From a virus, in the IMG/VR virus record IMGVR_UViG_3300031565_000038, positions 1 to 56,586 of that record: a DNA stretch of 56,586 nucleotides; one strand, given 5' to 3'. This document shows, one piece after another, positions 47,935 to 56,468 of this stretch. The translations under genes were made by a program, and so were the position numbers. Numbering within the stretch: the stretch's first letter is position 1; each line of letters opens with the position of its first letter. A model generated the notes under the pieces. It saw only the letters and a list, made by a program, of their open reading frames with translations, was not told the DNA's origin and made no database searches.

Positions 47935-48987
47935 TTATTGTCCTCCATTATTTAATACATCAAATTTAAATATAGGACTTGCGTTAGCGGTTGACATTAC
48001 AGCTTTAACAGGCGAAAGGTCAACAGAAATCTCTACAAATACATTGATATCCTGTGTTTCCCCAGAAGTTGCTTGGTTGTCAGCGCCTGCATAACGTTCA
48101 TGAACAGCAAAAGTAAGCCCTGTTCCAAACGGGTCTTCCAATGTGGTATAAAATCCACCTGCTTCACCTGAACTACCAAAATCCCTTTTGTTCAAGTTTG
48201 GAATCCAAGGTAATATACCAACAGTTCCAGCAGGGAAAATAAACCCTGAGCCAAACGATCCTTCCGGCACTGTAATATCCTGTGATACCATTCCGTTGAT
48301 ATCTTGCATTTGCCATGCTAGGTTTTCATTGTTACCCTGCCCTTGCTGTACTAAAAACTCACCTTCTTGGTATAAAAGCTCATCAGCGATCATTTCGTAC
48401 ATACCCTTGTATTTTTGTTCACGCATAAACCCTTTAACACGCTGCGCCCATCTGTTCAGATCAGCATTTGCAACATCGAATTTGTAATTGGTCGGATCCC
48501 ATGTACCTGAACGTGGCGTCAAGGATTCCACGACCTGTGATTTGTTTGTGTTCATCCATGTTGCAAGACCGCTCTCAATATCTTCGTGCAATGCTATGAT
48601 CGAAGAAAGAACTTGTCTGGATTGGATTTCAGCCAATTCCCATATAATACGGTCGGATTCTTTAATAGAATAGCCGAAATTAGCCGCATAAGTGGTAAAT
48701 GTAGCGTCTACGCTCGTACCGTCATTTTTACTGCCTGTATGGGCTGCGGAACGTGCATTTGTTACGGAAATACTCTGTTTGTTGAGTATTTTAATTGATA
48801 CAGTGTTCTGATCCGATTGTTTCAAACCAAGTACACGTTCTTTTTCAGAAGCAGGGATCAAAAAATCCGTATTCCTCAAAAGAGTTGTTAATGTTGGAGA
48901 TGGAGATTTTCTAAACTCAGGTGCGCTCATTGCCTCATTAAGTTTATATTTAAAAGCATCCCAACGTTGTGTTGAATAATTTGCCAT
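47935..48987 (-). CDS. Major capsid protein, 350 aa
   Basis: A 350-residue protein with the alternating helix/beta character of HK97-type capsid proteins: a helical start, an E-loop-like early region (AFKYKLNEAMSAPEF), and a beta-rich core ending in FVEISVDLSPVKAV. Position after the scaffold-like gene and before connector genes supports it. No direct HK97 motif can be named, so the call is from size and order. Confidence 0.68.
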   Translation of the reverse strand: MANYSTQRWDAFKYKLNEAMSAPEFRKSPSPTLTTLLRNTDFLIPASEKERVLGLKQSDQNTVSIKILNKQSISVTNARSAAHTGSKNDGTSVDATFTTYAANFGYSIKESDRIIWELAEIQSRQVLSSIIALHEDIESGLATWMNTNKSQVVESLTPRSGTWDPTNYKFDVANADLNRWAQRVKGFMREQKYKGMYEMIADELLYQEGEFLVQQGQGNNENLAWQMQDINGMVSQDITVPEGSFGSGFIFPAGTVGILPWIPNLNKRDFGSSGEAGGFYTTLEDPFGTGLTFAVHERYAGADNQATSGETQDINVFVEISVDLSPVKAVMSTANASPIFKFDVLNNGGQ

Positions 48988-49040
48988 TTTAATATTTTTT
49001 AATTAATAATTTAGCCGCATCTGGCTTGATATCCCAAGTC

Positions 49041-49934
49041 TTAATCTTGACTTATATTTTCTAATATATATTGACCTTCCTTTGACCTAATGTCTATTTT
49101 GTTTTTTTCCATGTGTGCAAAAGCCTCGTTCTTTGTTTTGAATTTAGGCTTGGTTGGTATTTGGTCAGGCATTGACCTTCCAGCAGGTTTTTTGTTCCAT
49201 TCGTTTTCCGCTATGTAATCGGCTGCAACCGTGCTGAAAGATACTGGTTTTTCCATTTTATCAAGTACTGGCTTACCCCATCTTGTTGGTGATTCCTTGC
49301 CATTTTCGTCAATATTTACACCGTAACCGTCAGATTTGAACAAGGTTGTAAATTGGCTTTTTGTCAGCCCTTCGACTTTTGGCAAATTGGCATGAAGGAA
49401 ATTATCTTCTTTCAAAGAACTTATTTTTTTATTGAATATTTGTTCGCTTTTTTCCCATTCATTCTTTTCTTTTTCGTATGTTTTTTGGATTTTACTGTTG
49501 CTTTCCTCCAGTTCCTTGATCCGCTTATTTGGCTCGATTTTAGAATCGGACAGTATTTTCTCTTTAAAATTCGTTGATACGTGCTTCGCCGTTTCATCAA
49601 AATCTATCTTACCGTCACCTGCATATTTTATTTTACCCTCAAATTCAAGCCCATTGGTATTTTTGAATGCCTTTACGGTTTGCTCTACGCCTGATTTCAT
49701 CCCATCAACATACCCATCGTTTTTGCTTTTCAAACTATCCCCTTCTGTTGATTTTCTCACGCTTTCCTTGACGTCTTCAAGTTCCGCATCGGATAACAGG
49801 TTTAATTTATTTGTTTTGATCTCAACTTCATCTTCCGAAGTTATAAATGTTTTTAAATCTTCGACAGTAATATCTTTGTCGTTAACTTTTATTCCCTTTA
49901 GCCTATCTGCTAAAATATCTAAGTTTTTAATCAT
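49041..49934 (-). CDS. Scaffold-like protein, 297 aa
   Basis: Acidic, mostly helical with a coiled coil around residues 155-200 (KELEESNSKIQKTYEKEKNE) and a C-terminal basic patch. Typical of internal scaffolding proteins that guide capsid assembly. It lies between portal and capsid genes. No protease motif was found. Confidence 0.62.
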   Translation of the reverse strand: MIKNLDILADRLKGIKVNDKDITVEDLKTFITSEDEVEIKTNKLNLLSDAELEDVKESVRKSTEGDSLKSKNDGYVDGMKSGVEQTVKAFKNTNGLEFEGKIKYAGDGKIDFDETAKHVSTNFKEKILSDSKIEPNKRIKELEESNSKIQKTYEKEKNEWEKSEQIFNKKISSLKEDNFLHANLPKVEGLTKSQFTTLFKSDGYGVNIDENGKESPTRWGKPVLDKMEKPVSFSTVAADYIAENEWNKKPAGRSMPDQIPTKPKFKTKNEAFAHMEKNKIDIRSKEGQYILENISQD

Positions 49935-50170
49935 TTTTTAATTTCCTCCTTTGTTTTTAAAATCTCATTGCTTGTTGCTTTATCAGCCTTGTTTTCATTT
50001 AGTTGTTTTTTCGCAAGTTCATAATGTATTTTTGTCTGAATCGTGCTGTTGTTCAATCGCTCCGCTTCATGTTCATAAATCATTACAGATTTACGTGCCG
50101 TTGGCATTTTTTCTATTATTTTACCGTCTTGGATTACCACGGTAAATTCATTGTACTTCTTTTGTTCCAT
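49931..50170 (-). CDS. Small head-operon protein, 79 aa
   Basis: Charged small protein (YNEFTVVIQDGKIIEKMPTA) overlapping the portal end by 23 bases and the scaffold start by 4. It may be a head accessory protein. Confidence 0.52.
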   Translation of the reverse strand: MEQKKYNEFTVVIQDGKIIEKMPTARKSVMIYEHEAERLNNSTIQTKIHYELAKKQLNENKADKATSNEILKTKEEIKK

Positions 50171-51827
50171 TTTCTTCTATTTTTATGTTATCAACAAATT
50201 GGTTAAAATCTTTTACGTAATCATCATAACTGCCACTGAAAAAATCCTCATCCTTGGTCATCACCCATTCAGAAAATGCCACCTTCTTTTGTTTTAATCC
50301 CAATGGCAATTCCATTTTCAAAACATCATCAACCGTATAATGCACCAATGGATCAACTCGCATCAACGTTGTGTATTTATGAAAAGAAATCGGGTCGTTC
50401 TCAAATTCGCTGTTATAATATTGCGATAAAATGAAGTTCATGACCGATACTGTCAATTTTTTTTCTTTTGCTTCTGAGTATTCCTTCAATATCACGTTGG
50501 CATCCCCTATCACATATCTGTCTCCAAGGTTTATAGAACTTCCTTGATATGAACTTCCAAACATGAACTTTCCAAGAGTGTCGGTAAAATATGTTATGAT
50601 CCGCTCATAACTAACAGAATATGAATGCAGTTTATCTAGTTTTGGTTGCGCCCTCAATACTTCACCCGTTGCAGTGTTCGGTGTTATTTCAATATCATAT
50701 ACCCCCCAATGGCTTTTGTTTATGGCTTTTTCCAATAGTCCTAAATCTTCTGTCATCTGCTTCCATGTATCAATCGGTGGCGACACATATCCTGCAACAT
50801 CAGGAGCAAGTTTTGTCTCGTCCCCTTCAGGTGTTTTCAGCCCGATAACATCCGATACGTCTTTTTTCAAAGCATAACCAGTCCCACCGCATTGTGAGCA
50901 AACTATGTCCGTTTGATCTATATTGATAGTACCATGCCCTTTGCAAGCCTCGCAACGTGAGAAATATTTCCAAAATACTGGATAACCGTGTAAAAACTTG
51001 AATATCCTACGGACAGAATTATCAACAAGGAATTCTTTTGCAAGTTCAATTTCGTTGTCGATAGAACTCATTTTATATCCAGTCTCAGTATTCGGTATAT
51101 CTGAAATTATCTGTGCAGGTACTTCACCGAACATATTCGGTATGGTGTATGGAATCACACCTATCTTTTGAATGATTTCAGGCGTGATCTCTGGTATATA
51201 AGAAGTATAGTTTTCTTTTGTTAACAGAATAATGGAATTTTCTTTTTTAACATATAAATAATCAAACTCCTCATCAATTACCCTAAAAACTTCAAGCTCG
51301 TCCGTTTTTTTGTGATTTATCTTGACTGGTTCAAATATTACCCATAACAGTTTTTGGTTTTCAAAACCGTAATTATATATGCTGTTTATGGATTTATACG
51401 TGATGAAGGGATTGCCATCTGAATCTGTTTCGTACATGAATATGCCGTTTGGATCAACCGCTAATTTGTCTTTCCAGTACAATTGAAGCCACTCGTTCAA
51501 CGAATAACCCCTCATGTTTTTCAGTGCTTTTTCAAAAGCATTACGTTGGGCATCCCCTTTGAGGTCAAAAATAAAACTCCCACCTTTTGCTTTGAATATT
51601 TTGTTTATCGGAGCAAATAGATTTGAGAACAGACTTTGGTTTGTCCCAGAAAACCTTCTCCTTAAGCTTAATTGTTCTTCATTCTCAAGTCCTGAAATTT
51701 GTGATAAATATTGAGCCGTGCCAGTTCCGTAAACTTGGATTTTATATTCTTCGTGTTTTGTACGAAGTGTTTTGATTTCTTCGTTTCCTTTTTTGAATTG
51801 AAATAATATATGTTGTTCCGTTATCAT
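50148..51827 (-). CDS. Portal protein with a DnaJ-type zinc finger, 559 aa
   Basis: Position after the large terminase, size and helical body (KFMFGSSYQGSSINLGDRYV) fit the portal through which DNA enters the head. Unusually, residues 292-317 carry CEACKGHG and CSQCGGTG, two CxxCxGxG repeats as in DnaJ zinc fingers. Portal assignment rests on order; the zinc finger is directly visible. Confidence 0.72.
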   Translation of the reverse strand: MITEQHILFQFKKGNEEIKTLRTKHEEYKIQVYGTGTAQYLSQISGLENEEQLSLRRRFSGTNQSLFSNLFAPINKIFKAKGGSFIFDLKGDAQRNAFEKALKNMRGYSLNEWLQLYWKDKLAVDPNGIFMYETDSDGNPFITYKSINSIYNYGFENQKLLWVIFEPVKINHKKTDELEVFRVIDEEFDYLYVKKENSIILLTKENYTSYIPEITPEIIQKIGVIPYTIPNMFGEVPAQIISDIPNTETGYKMSSIDNEIELAKEFLVDNSVRRIFKFLHGYPVFWKYFSRCEACKGHGTINIDQTDIVCSQCGGTGYALKKDVSDVIGLKTPEGDETKLAPDVAGYVSPPIDTWKQMTEDLGLLEKAINKSHWGVYDIEITPNTATGEVLRAQPKLDKLHSYSVSYERIITYFTDTLGKFMFGSSYQGSSINLGDRYVIGDANVILKEYSEAKEKKLTVSVMNFILSQYYNSEFENDPISFHKYTTLMRVDPLVHYTVDDVLKMELPLGLKQKKVAFSEWVMTKDEDFFSGSYDDYVKDFNQFVDNIKIEENGTKEVQ

Positions 51828-51857
51828 TTATTTTTTTTGCTATCCGCAACCAATCTT

Positions 51858-53279
51858 TTAATATACCAATATTGATTTCTTTTTTATTGAAAAATACATC
51901 CCCATCAGTAACATATCCAAGTAATCAGGTGACCTACCAAGGAGTTTTTTCATTTTATCTTTGGATATCAACCTTTTTTTACTTTCATCATTATTTAAAT
52001 TCTCTCTCTTTAAACATGTACCGATTTCTTTTTTTATTTCTTTTTCCTGCTCCTCGCTGCAAACAATATAAATATTCCTTGAGTTTATCATCTCCGCCAA
52101 TTTAAAACCGCATTCTGATTTTAAATTGAAATAGGTCTTGTCATTTGCTTTACTACCACCATGGAATGTTGCTATATTTTTTAAATAACCCTCAAGGTAT
52201 GCTCCCATTCCATCAGAATCGGCAACTATCCTTGTATTTGGTGTAGCTGTTTTGTTTTTCAGTTCAGTTAAATCTTTCTCTATCGACTTTCCATCGGATT
52301 TTCCTTTGTCAATTTTAATGCTGCACCTTAAGCCATCCCAGTGACCAGCTATAAACCTATCCCTGCCCTGCATCGCCAAATCCGCACTTATTGATTTCAT
52401 TCCACTTTTTACATGCGAATTAGTGAACATATCGCATATGGCATCGTAATCGCATAAAGCCGAAGGGTCGTCATCGTACTCGAAATTTCCGTATATCTGC
52501 CTTTGGATCGTTATTTGATCGCCTGTTTTCATTAAATCCTCTACCCATTCTTTTACCAATGGATTTGGATTATCTGTAGGCAAAGCTGGAATAAACTTCC
52601 TGTGTTCTGGTTCTTTTTCATCACGGAACGGTATATAATACCGTTCATAAACATGGTTTTTTGCTGGATTGAAACATTCAAATTGCTTTCTTTTCAAACC
52701 GTATTTATCATTGTTTCTCCACCCAGTGCGTTCTAAAAGCTTATTGACTACAGAAGGTTCTGTCTCCTCACTTTGATCTATTGCAGACCTCGTTAATTCA
52801 AATCCACCGAATCTTGTATTCAATGGGTCGGATGGTTTATAAAAAGTATCAATCAAAAATATGTCTGATCCTGTGCTGAATGTTATCTTATTGAGTTCGT
52901 GATTATAATTGAAAGTGTTTTTTGCCTTCTTGTTTATTTTAAAATCCTTGATCCCATAAAATTGAAATTGCTTTAACAGTGTCAACAATACAGTACGTTT
53001 CAATACGGTCAATTCCTTACGCCCCAACCCCCAAGCAATATCAGGATATGCGAACCCGTCAAATATCATTATGGTTGATTCGATAATTGTTTTTCCGCCA
53101 CGTGCAGAACCACCATAGCCAACCTCTAACGTTTCTTGATCGTTCAACAGTTCAAATGTTTTCACTTGTTTTTCTGTCATGTAAAAATAATCCCCATTTG
53201 GGTATTCGCCTATCGGGATGCTCTTATATTCTCCACGCTTGTAAAGCTCAACGTATATATCAAATTCATGTTCCGTCAT
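51858..53279 (-). CDS. Terminase large subunit, 473 aa
   Basis: Walker A GSARGGKT at residues 57-64 fits the ATPase pocket that drives DNA packaging. Later acidic residues (SADLAMQGRD, VADSDGMG, LDMLLMG) match the metal-binding triad of the RNase H-like nuclease domain that cuts concatemers. Lies between the terminase small gene block and portal. Family assignment is strong. Confidence 0.88.
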   Translation of the reverse strand: MTEHEFDIYVELYKRGEYKSIPIGEYPNGDYFYMTEKQVKTFELLNDQETLEVGYGGSARGGKTIIESTIMIFDGFAYPDIAWGLGRKELTVLKRTVLLTLLKQFQFYGIKDFKINKKAKNTFNYNHELNKITFSTGSDIFLIDTFYKPSDPLNTRFGGFELTRSAIDQSEETEPSVVNKLLERTGWRNNDKYGLKRKQFECFNPAKNHVYERYYIPFRDEKEPEHRKFIPALPTDNPNPLVKEWVEDLMKTGDQITIQRQIYGNFEYDDDPSALCDYDAICDMFTNSHVKSGMKSISADLAMQGRDRFIAGHWDGLRCSIKIDKGKSDGKSIEKDLTELKNKTATPNTRIVADSDGMGAYLEGYLKNIATFHGGSKANDKTYFNLKSECGFKLAEMINSRNIYIVCSEEQEKEIKKEIGTCLKRENLNNDESKKRLISKDKMKKLLGRSPDYLDMLLMGMYFSIKKKSILVY

Positions 53280-53411
53280 TTAAATAATGATTTCAAAGAA
53301 CGATGTATAAGATCAAAATCGCTACAATGCTTTTCTTCTATAAATTCTGTGGTCAGCAATTTTAAGCTTTCTTACAAAAGTAAGCCTTAATTGCCCTAAA
53401 TGGTAATGGTT

Positions 53412-53654
53412 TTATTTTTTGTGTAGTTTATACGACATAAACGAAGGTTTAAGTGCAAACCCTTTTCTTTGTTTACAAGTGGTTTGATTGAAGTATATTG
53501 CCCATGAATTGAATATTTTCTCGTTGCACCCTATCTCTTCTGCTTCTTTTTGCCAACGTTTAATTGATTGTGATCCAATGTGAACCATTCTCGCTGCTTT
53601 GGCACGTGAAACATTTGAATAAGCTTGTTTTGTTTTGCGGTTTATAAGTATCAT
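53412..53654 (-). CDS. Small basic DNA-binding-like protein, 80 aa
   Basis: Basic protein with a helix-turn-helix-like middle (VSRAKAARMVHIGSQSIKRW). It lies before terminase large and could be a regulator. Between it and the terminase gene is a short frame without ATG (TTG start, product SDFDLIHRSLKSLFK), probably not a gene. Confidence 0.5.
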   Translation of the reverse strand: MILINRKTKQAYSNVSRAKAARMVHIGSQSIKRWQKEAEEIGCNEKIFNSWAIYFNQTTCKQRKGFALKPSFMSYKLHKK

Positions 53655-53670
53655 TTATTATTACATTCTT

Positions 53671-53820
53671 TTACTTTTTATAACAACTCTTTAATTTACC
53701 GCTATCATTGCTTATCCCTGCACGAACCAAGAACGCAAGAGCTTCACGCCTTGAAGATTCCTTTTTTTTTGAAAAGTCAACGAAGTATCTTAAGTATTTT
53801 CGATGTTCTTCCCTGTTCAT
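53671..53820 (-). CDS. Small basic protein, 49 aa
   Basis: ATG 53820 (MNREEHRKYLRYFVDFSKKK) starts one base from the stop of the preceding gene. Helical, Lys/Arg-rich. Function unknown. Confidence 0.48.
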   Translation of the reverse strand: MNREEHRKYLRYFVDFSKKKESSRREALAFLVRAGISNDSGKLKSCYKK

Positions 53821-53821
53821 T

Positions 53822-54067
53822 TTACACACTTTTGATTTCGTACTCGCATAGCATGTGGTCGTATATTTCAGGTTCATCATAAACACCATCGTACCATGAG
53901 ATTGCCTCCACGTTAAAATAAACAATCGTTTCTCTTAAAATTGAATTTTTTATTTCTCTTGCCTCGTTTACCAAAACTGGTCGGTTGCTCAAACGGCACC
54001 AATAAATTTTGCCTTCTTCAAGTTCTTCTCTTTTCAGTGGCTTTCCTATGATTCGTTTTTGTTTCAT
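53822..54067 (-). CDS. Hypothetical protein, 81 aa
   Basis: MKQKRIIGKPLKREELEEGK, then a Trp/Tyr-rich beta part. Tandem with the 49-residue gene. Unknown. Confidence 0.52.
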   Translation of the reverse strand: MKQKRIIGKPLKREELEEGKIYWCRLSNRPVLVNEAREIKNSILRETIVYFNVEAISWYDGVYDEPEIYDHMLCEYEIKSV

Positions 54068-54101
54068 ATGTTTTATTTTTTAATGGTTTATATGAATTGC
54101 T

Positions 54102-54290
54102 TCAATGATTATCGTGCTTTATCTTTAAAGTTTTATTGTCACTCCTTCCAAGGTTATCTTTAAAATCATCCATTACTTTTTCCATATCTGACAAACTCCT
54201 AACGCTTTCGTCAAGAATGACTATCCCGTTGATCTTCAATTTTTTCTTGCATTTATTGTCCATATCAAACAAATTCTTTATTTTACTCAT
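54102..54290 (-). CDS. Small charged protein, 62 aa
   Basis: MSKIKNLFDMDNKCKKKLKI and a helical acidic end. In the structural-operon start. Unknown function. Confidence 0.48.
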   Translation of the reverse strand: MSKIKNLFDMDNKCKKKLKINGIVILDESVRSLSDMEKVMDDFKDNLGRSDNKTLKIKHDNH

Positions 54291-54387
54291 GATAAATTTA
54301 ATTTTAAATTAACATTTGTTTTGTTTATATGGCATAAAGTTAACATTTTCAAAGAAGGAAATCAATCATTTTTGCGTATCACAATAT

Positions 54388-54759
54388 TTATTTTAAGATT
54401 ACAATATTACTCGGCTCTGGCATATCATCCATCCTGATAGCCCTTATTGTTTCTTTTCCTTTGATTATTGCGCTGACAACCCTATGCCATCCATCACAGA
54501 TAAAACCAGTACTGCTCAATATCACTGGGAAATCAAGATTTGCGTCCTTTACTCTTTTTCCGTGTTCGATAAAACATAAAACAGAATCAACATCCCAAAC
54601 CTTTACATCTAAATCAATGCCGTCCAATATTAAATCAAATTCTTTAAAATCATTTTCTTTACAATATTGAATCAGTTTTGGAACATCCTATATATATTCT
54701 TTGTCAACTGTATACCTTGTAAAAGTACCCTCGCTTAATTTAGTTTTGTTTATTTTCAT
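54388..54759 (-). pseudogene. ParB-like nuclease-domain gene interrupted by TAG
   Basis: From ATG 54759 the frame (MKINKTKLSEGTFTRYTVDK) reaches TAG at 54690-54688 after 23 codons. The same frame continues without further stop to 54388 for 99 more sense codons, including a ParB/sulfiredoxin-like CDGWHRV motif. Total 372 bases, a whole number of codons. TAG ends other genes here (for example 16472), so it is not reassigned. It may be a nonsense mutation, a readthrough site, or a sequence error; the downstream part could also start at a TTG near 54627. Confidence 0.6.
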
Positions 54760-54806
54760 ATGATAATAGTTTTTAATTTACCAAATGGCAAAAACAGACG
54801 TTAAAT

Positions 54807-55334
54807 TCATTCTCGCACGTTATCTTTTTTTGAAAGTTTGTTTATTGCATCAGCCCTTTTCTGGAGTTCTTCTGTTGACATGTTCGTATAATCACCATAT
54901 AAAGGTTTACCGTCCTTACCCGAAAGTTCGGTTTCGGATTTTTCTTTCAGCCCTAAATCACGTGCGATTATATTCTCTTTAAATATCCCTACCGCAGCCC
55001 CTTCAAATTTTTGGCTTCTGAATATTTTATTTATTATATGTATGATATCCGAAAAATCTTCATATGTTCCTTCTGCTTTTCTGTAATCCTCAAGTTTTGC
55101 AAGCCCCGTTTTTTCAAACACAAAATACTCAAACCCATCCCAAGTATATGGTCTTTTCAATTCTATTTCATTAACATTCTTTGTTCCTTTGTTGTCTTGA
55201 ACCTTGATGGGGTTGGAATCTATATGTTGCTTATAATCATAGGCAAGTAAAAATAGTTCTTTAGGGGTGAGTATTTTAGACCTCCCATGCTCCTCTCTTA
55301 GTTTCCAAAATTCATTTCCCTTAGGTGCTGCCAT
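54807..55334 (-). CDS. Terminase small subunit, 175 aa
   Basis: MAAPKGNEFWKLREEHGRSK is the typical start of small terminases of the gp3-like (P22/Sf6-type) group, whose N-terminal helix-turn-helix binds the packaging site. The middle (TPKELFLLAYDYKQHIDSNP) and the late helical part fit. A TATCTTTG box lies five bases upstream, so the mRNA may be leaderless. Confidence 0.75.
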   Translation of the reverse strand: MAAPKGNEFWKLREEHGRSKILTPKELFLLAYDYKQHIDSNPIKVQDNKGTKNVNEIELKRPYTWDGFEYFVFEKTGLAKLEDYRKAEGTYEDFSDIIHIINKIFRSQKFEGAAVGIFKENIIARDLGLKEKSETELSGKDGKPLYGDYTNMSTEELQKRADAINKLSKKDNVRE

Positions 55335-55338
55335 AATG

Positions 55339-55370
55339 CAAAGATAGCAAAATGAATTAAAAAATCCTAA
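55339..55370 (-). promoter_or_regulatory. Candidate late promoter for the structural genes
   Basis: Minus-strand TATCTTTG (55346-55339) ends only five bases before the terminase small ATG (55334). A transcript starting there would be nearly leaderless. The -33 region is AT-rich without a clear TTG. Confidence 0.5.
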
Positions 55371-55661
55371 TTTTTATAAATTAATGATTCATAGATACTT
55401 GGAGGTATCGTTATAACCTGACTTTATTATGGTACAATTTTTTTCCTTCCATTTTTATAATGAATCAGAAAACTTTAAAAACTTAATTGACAATTTAACT
55501 GGACCCCATTTAATATCTCAACAAAATATAATGTTCTGATAAACAAATAATTACAAAATATAATCAAATAAATAAATTTTGCATATATCTGTAAATCAAT
55601 AACTTAAATTCGGACCTGTTATGGAAAAAAAATTAACATCAAACAGATTTTCAATTAACTG
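55371..55661. other. Non-coding stretch before the terminase genes
   Basis: About 290 AT-rich bases. The only notable plus-strand frame (ATG 55429 to TGA 55539, 36 residues, MVQFFSFHFYNESENFKNLI) is weak. It may hold a packaging site, since it borders the small terminase. Confidence 0.4.
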
Positions 55662-55871
55662 TTATTCATATACCCAATTAGGGGCATTTGGTATTCTTTT
55701 ATTTTTATGCTCTATTTCTTTTAATGTATTTCTAAAATTAGAGTATAAGTAAGAATTTAAAGCACTCCTTATTAATTTAGACCGATTAAAACCTTTAGAT
55801 TCAAGTGTCTTAATTGCCTTGTCTTGATCTTGTGTTAATCTTATTGGATACGCCTTAGTTAAATTGTTCAT
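55662..55871 (-). CDS. Ribbon-helix-helix protein, 69 aa
   Basis: MNNLTKAYPIRLTQDQDKAI, then FNRSKLIRSALNSYL, then basic end. Short beta strand plus helices fit CopG/Arc-type DNA-binding proteins. Its start codon touches the attI-like copy, so it is the gene next to the cassette array entry. It might control the array or the late operon. Confidence 0.62.
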   Translation of the reverse strand: MNNLTKAYPIRLTQDQDKAIKTLESKGFNRSKLIRSALNSYLYSNFRNTLKEIEHKNKRIPNAPNWVYE

Positions 55872-55927
55872 TATCTGTAGTTTATATTTTGTTTGTTATA
55901 CAAAAAGTACTGTTATACGGTAGTTGT
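55871..55927. other. attI-like sequence before the main array
   Basis: This 57-bp stretch matches 13581-13637 with three mismatches. In both places it ends at the G/TT that opens the first cassette, which is where an integron primary recombination site (attI) lies. It also overlaps the start codon of the ribbon-helix-helix gene at 55662-55871. The attI role is inferred from position and repetition; no integrase is visible. Confidence 0.55.
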
Positions 55928-55938
55928 AGGTAATAAGC

Positions 55939-56046
55939 CTACTTGTATCGGTTCTTATGCTTTCCTTTTGGTTGTTTATACTCGCTCTTTTTATCAAGCA
56001 CTTTCACTATTAAAAACGCTGCTCCTATTGCTATTGCTCCAAACAT
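55939..56046 (-). CDS. Small membrane protein, 35 aa
   Basis: MFGAIAIGAAFLIVKVLDKK then a basic tail (PKGKHKNRYK). First gene of the first cassette of the array; ends with TAG. Likely an inner-membrane peptide of unknown function. Confidence 0.48.
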   Translation of the reverse strand: MFGAIAIGAAFLIVKVLDKKSEYKQPKGKHKNRYK

Positions 56047-56086
56047 ATCATTAAGTTTTAGTTATTAAATACGTAGGCTTACATAC

Positions 56087-56426
56087 CTACAACACTAAAT
56101 AAAAACCATAAAAATAAAACTACTTCCGGTTCTTTTTACGAGCTTTTTGCCTGCGCTCCCCACGTGTTTCGGGTAGTTTAGGTATCGGTTGTATAAGTTT
56201 CATATCTCTTTCCATGCTTGCTCCAAGTTCTTTAAGCCTGTCCACCTCACTTATAGCTTGTGGCACATCTCCAACAACAACTATCGGCACGTCTATTCTG
56301 GCTAATGCTTCAATTATGGCTACTTGCTCACCCGCCCCACAATGTGCGCCAATCAGTATCACTTTTGGTTTCTTTTCTGCTGTCATTCCGTTTTATTTTT
56401 ACAGGTTCTTATTAATCTCGTTAGCA
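56087..56426. repeat. attC-like site enclosing the 56120-56386 gene
   Basis: The left core CTACAAC at 56087-56093 and right core GTTAGCA at 56420-56426 are followed or preceded by matching arms (ATAAAAACC / GGTTCTTAT type pairing, with an AT-rich extension). The gene at 56120-56386 sits entirely in the loop. Confidence 0.6.
56120..56386 (-). CDS. Hypothetical alpha/beta cassette protein, 88 aa
   Basis: Begins PKVILIGAHCGAGEQVAIIE, then IDVPIVVVGDVP, a small alpha/beta fold reminiscent of Rossmann-like or TIR-like proteins but without a Walker A. C-terminal tail is highly basic (RRQKARKKNRK). The gene lies completely inside the attC-like loop 56087-56426. Confidence 0.55.
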   Translation of the reverse strand: MTAEKKPKVILIGAHCGAGEQVAIIEALARIDVPIVVVGDVPQAISEVDRLKELGASMERDMKLIQPIPKLPETRGERRQKARKKNRK

Positions 56427-56441
56427 AACATTAAAACGATT

Positions 56442-56468
56442 TGCTAACACGGTATATAACCAATGCTT
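56442..56468. repeat. attC-like left arm of the methyltransferase cassette
   Basis: The left core TGCTAAC followed by GGTATATAACC pairs with the arm at 842-860. The bases before AAC mirror the cassette start at 56420 (GTTAGCAAA). Confidence 0.6.

Noticed and set aside
31345-49941. Long plus-strand open frames opposite the tail and capsid genes
   Set aside because: They are mirror frames of well-supported minus-strand genes with low-complexity, implausible products.
54388-54759. Phage-wide TAG recoding
   Set aside because: TAG ends several other genes at sensible places (for example 1243, 12154, 16472), so it is used as stop.
55429-55539. Plus-strand 36-codon ORF before the terminase genes
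   Set aside because: It would be the only plus-strand gene, is very AT-rich, and has no supporting signal.
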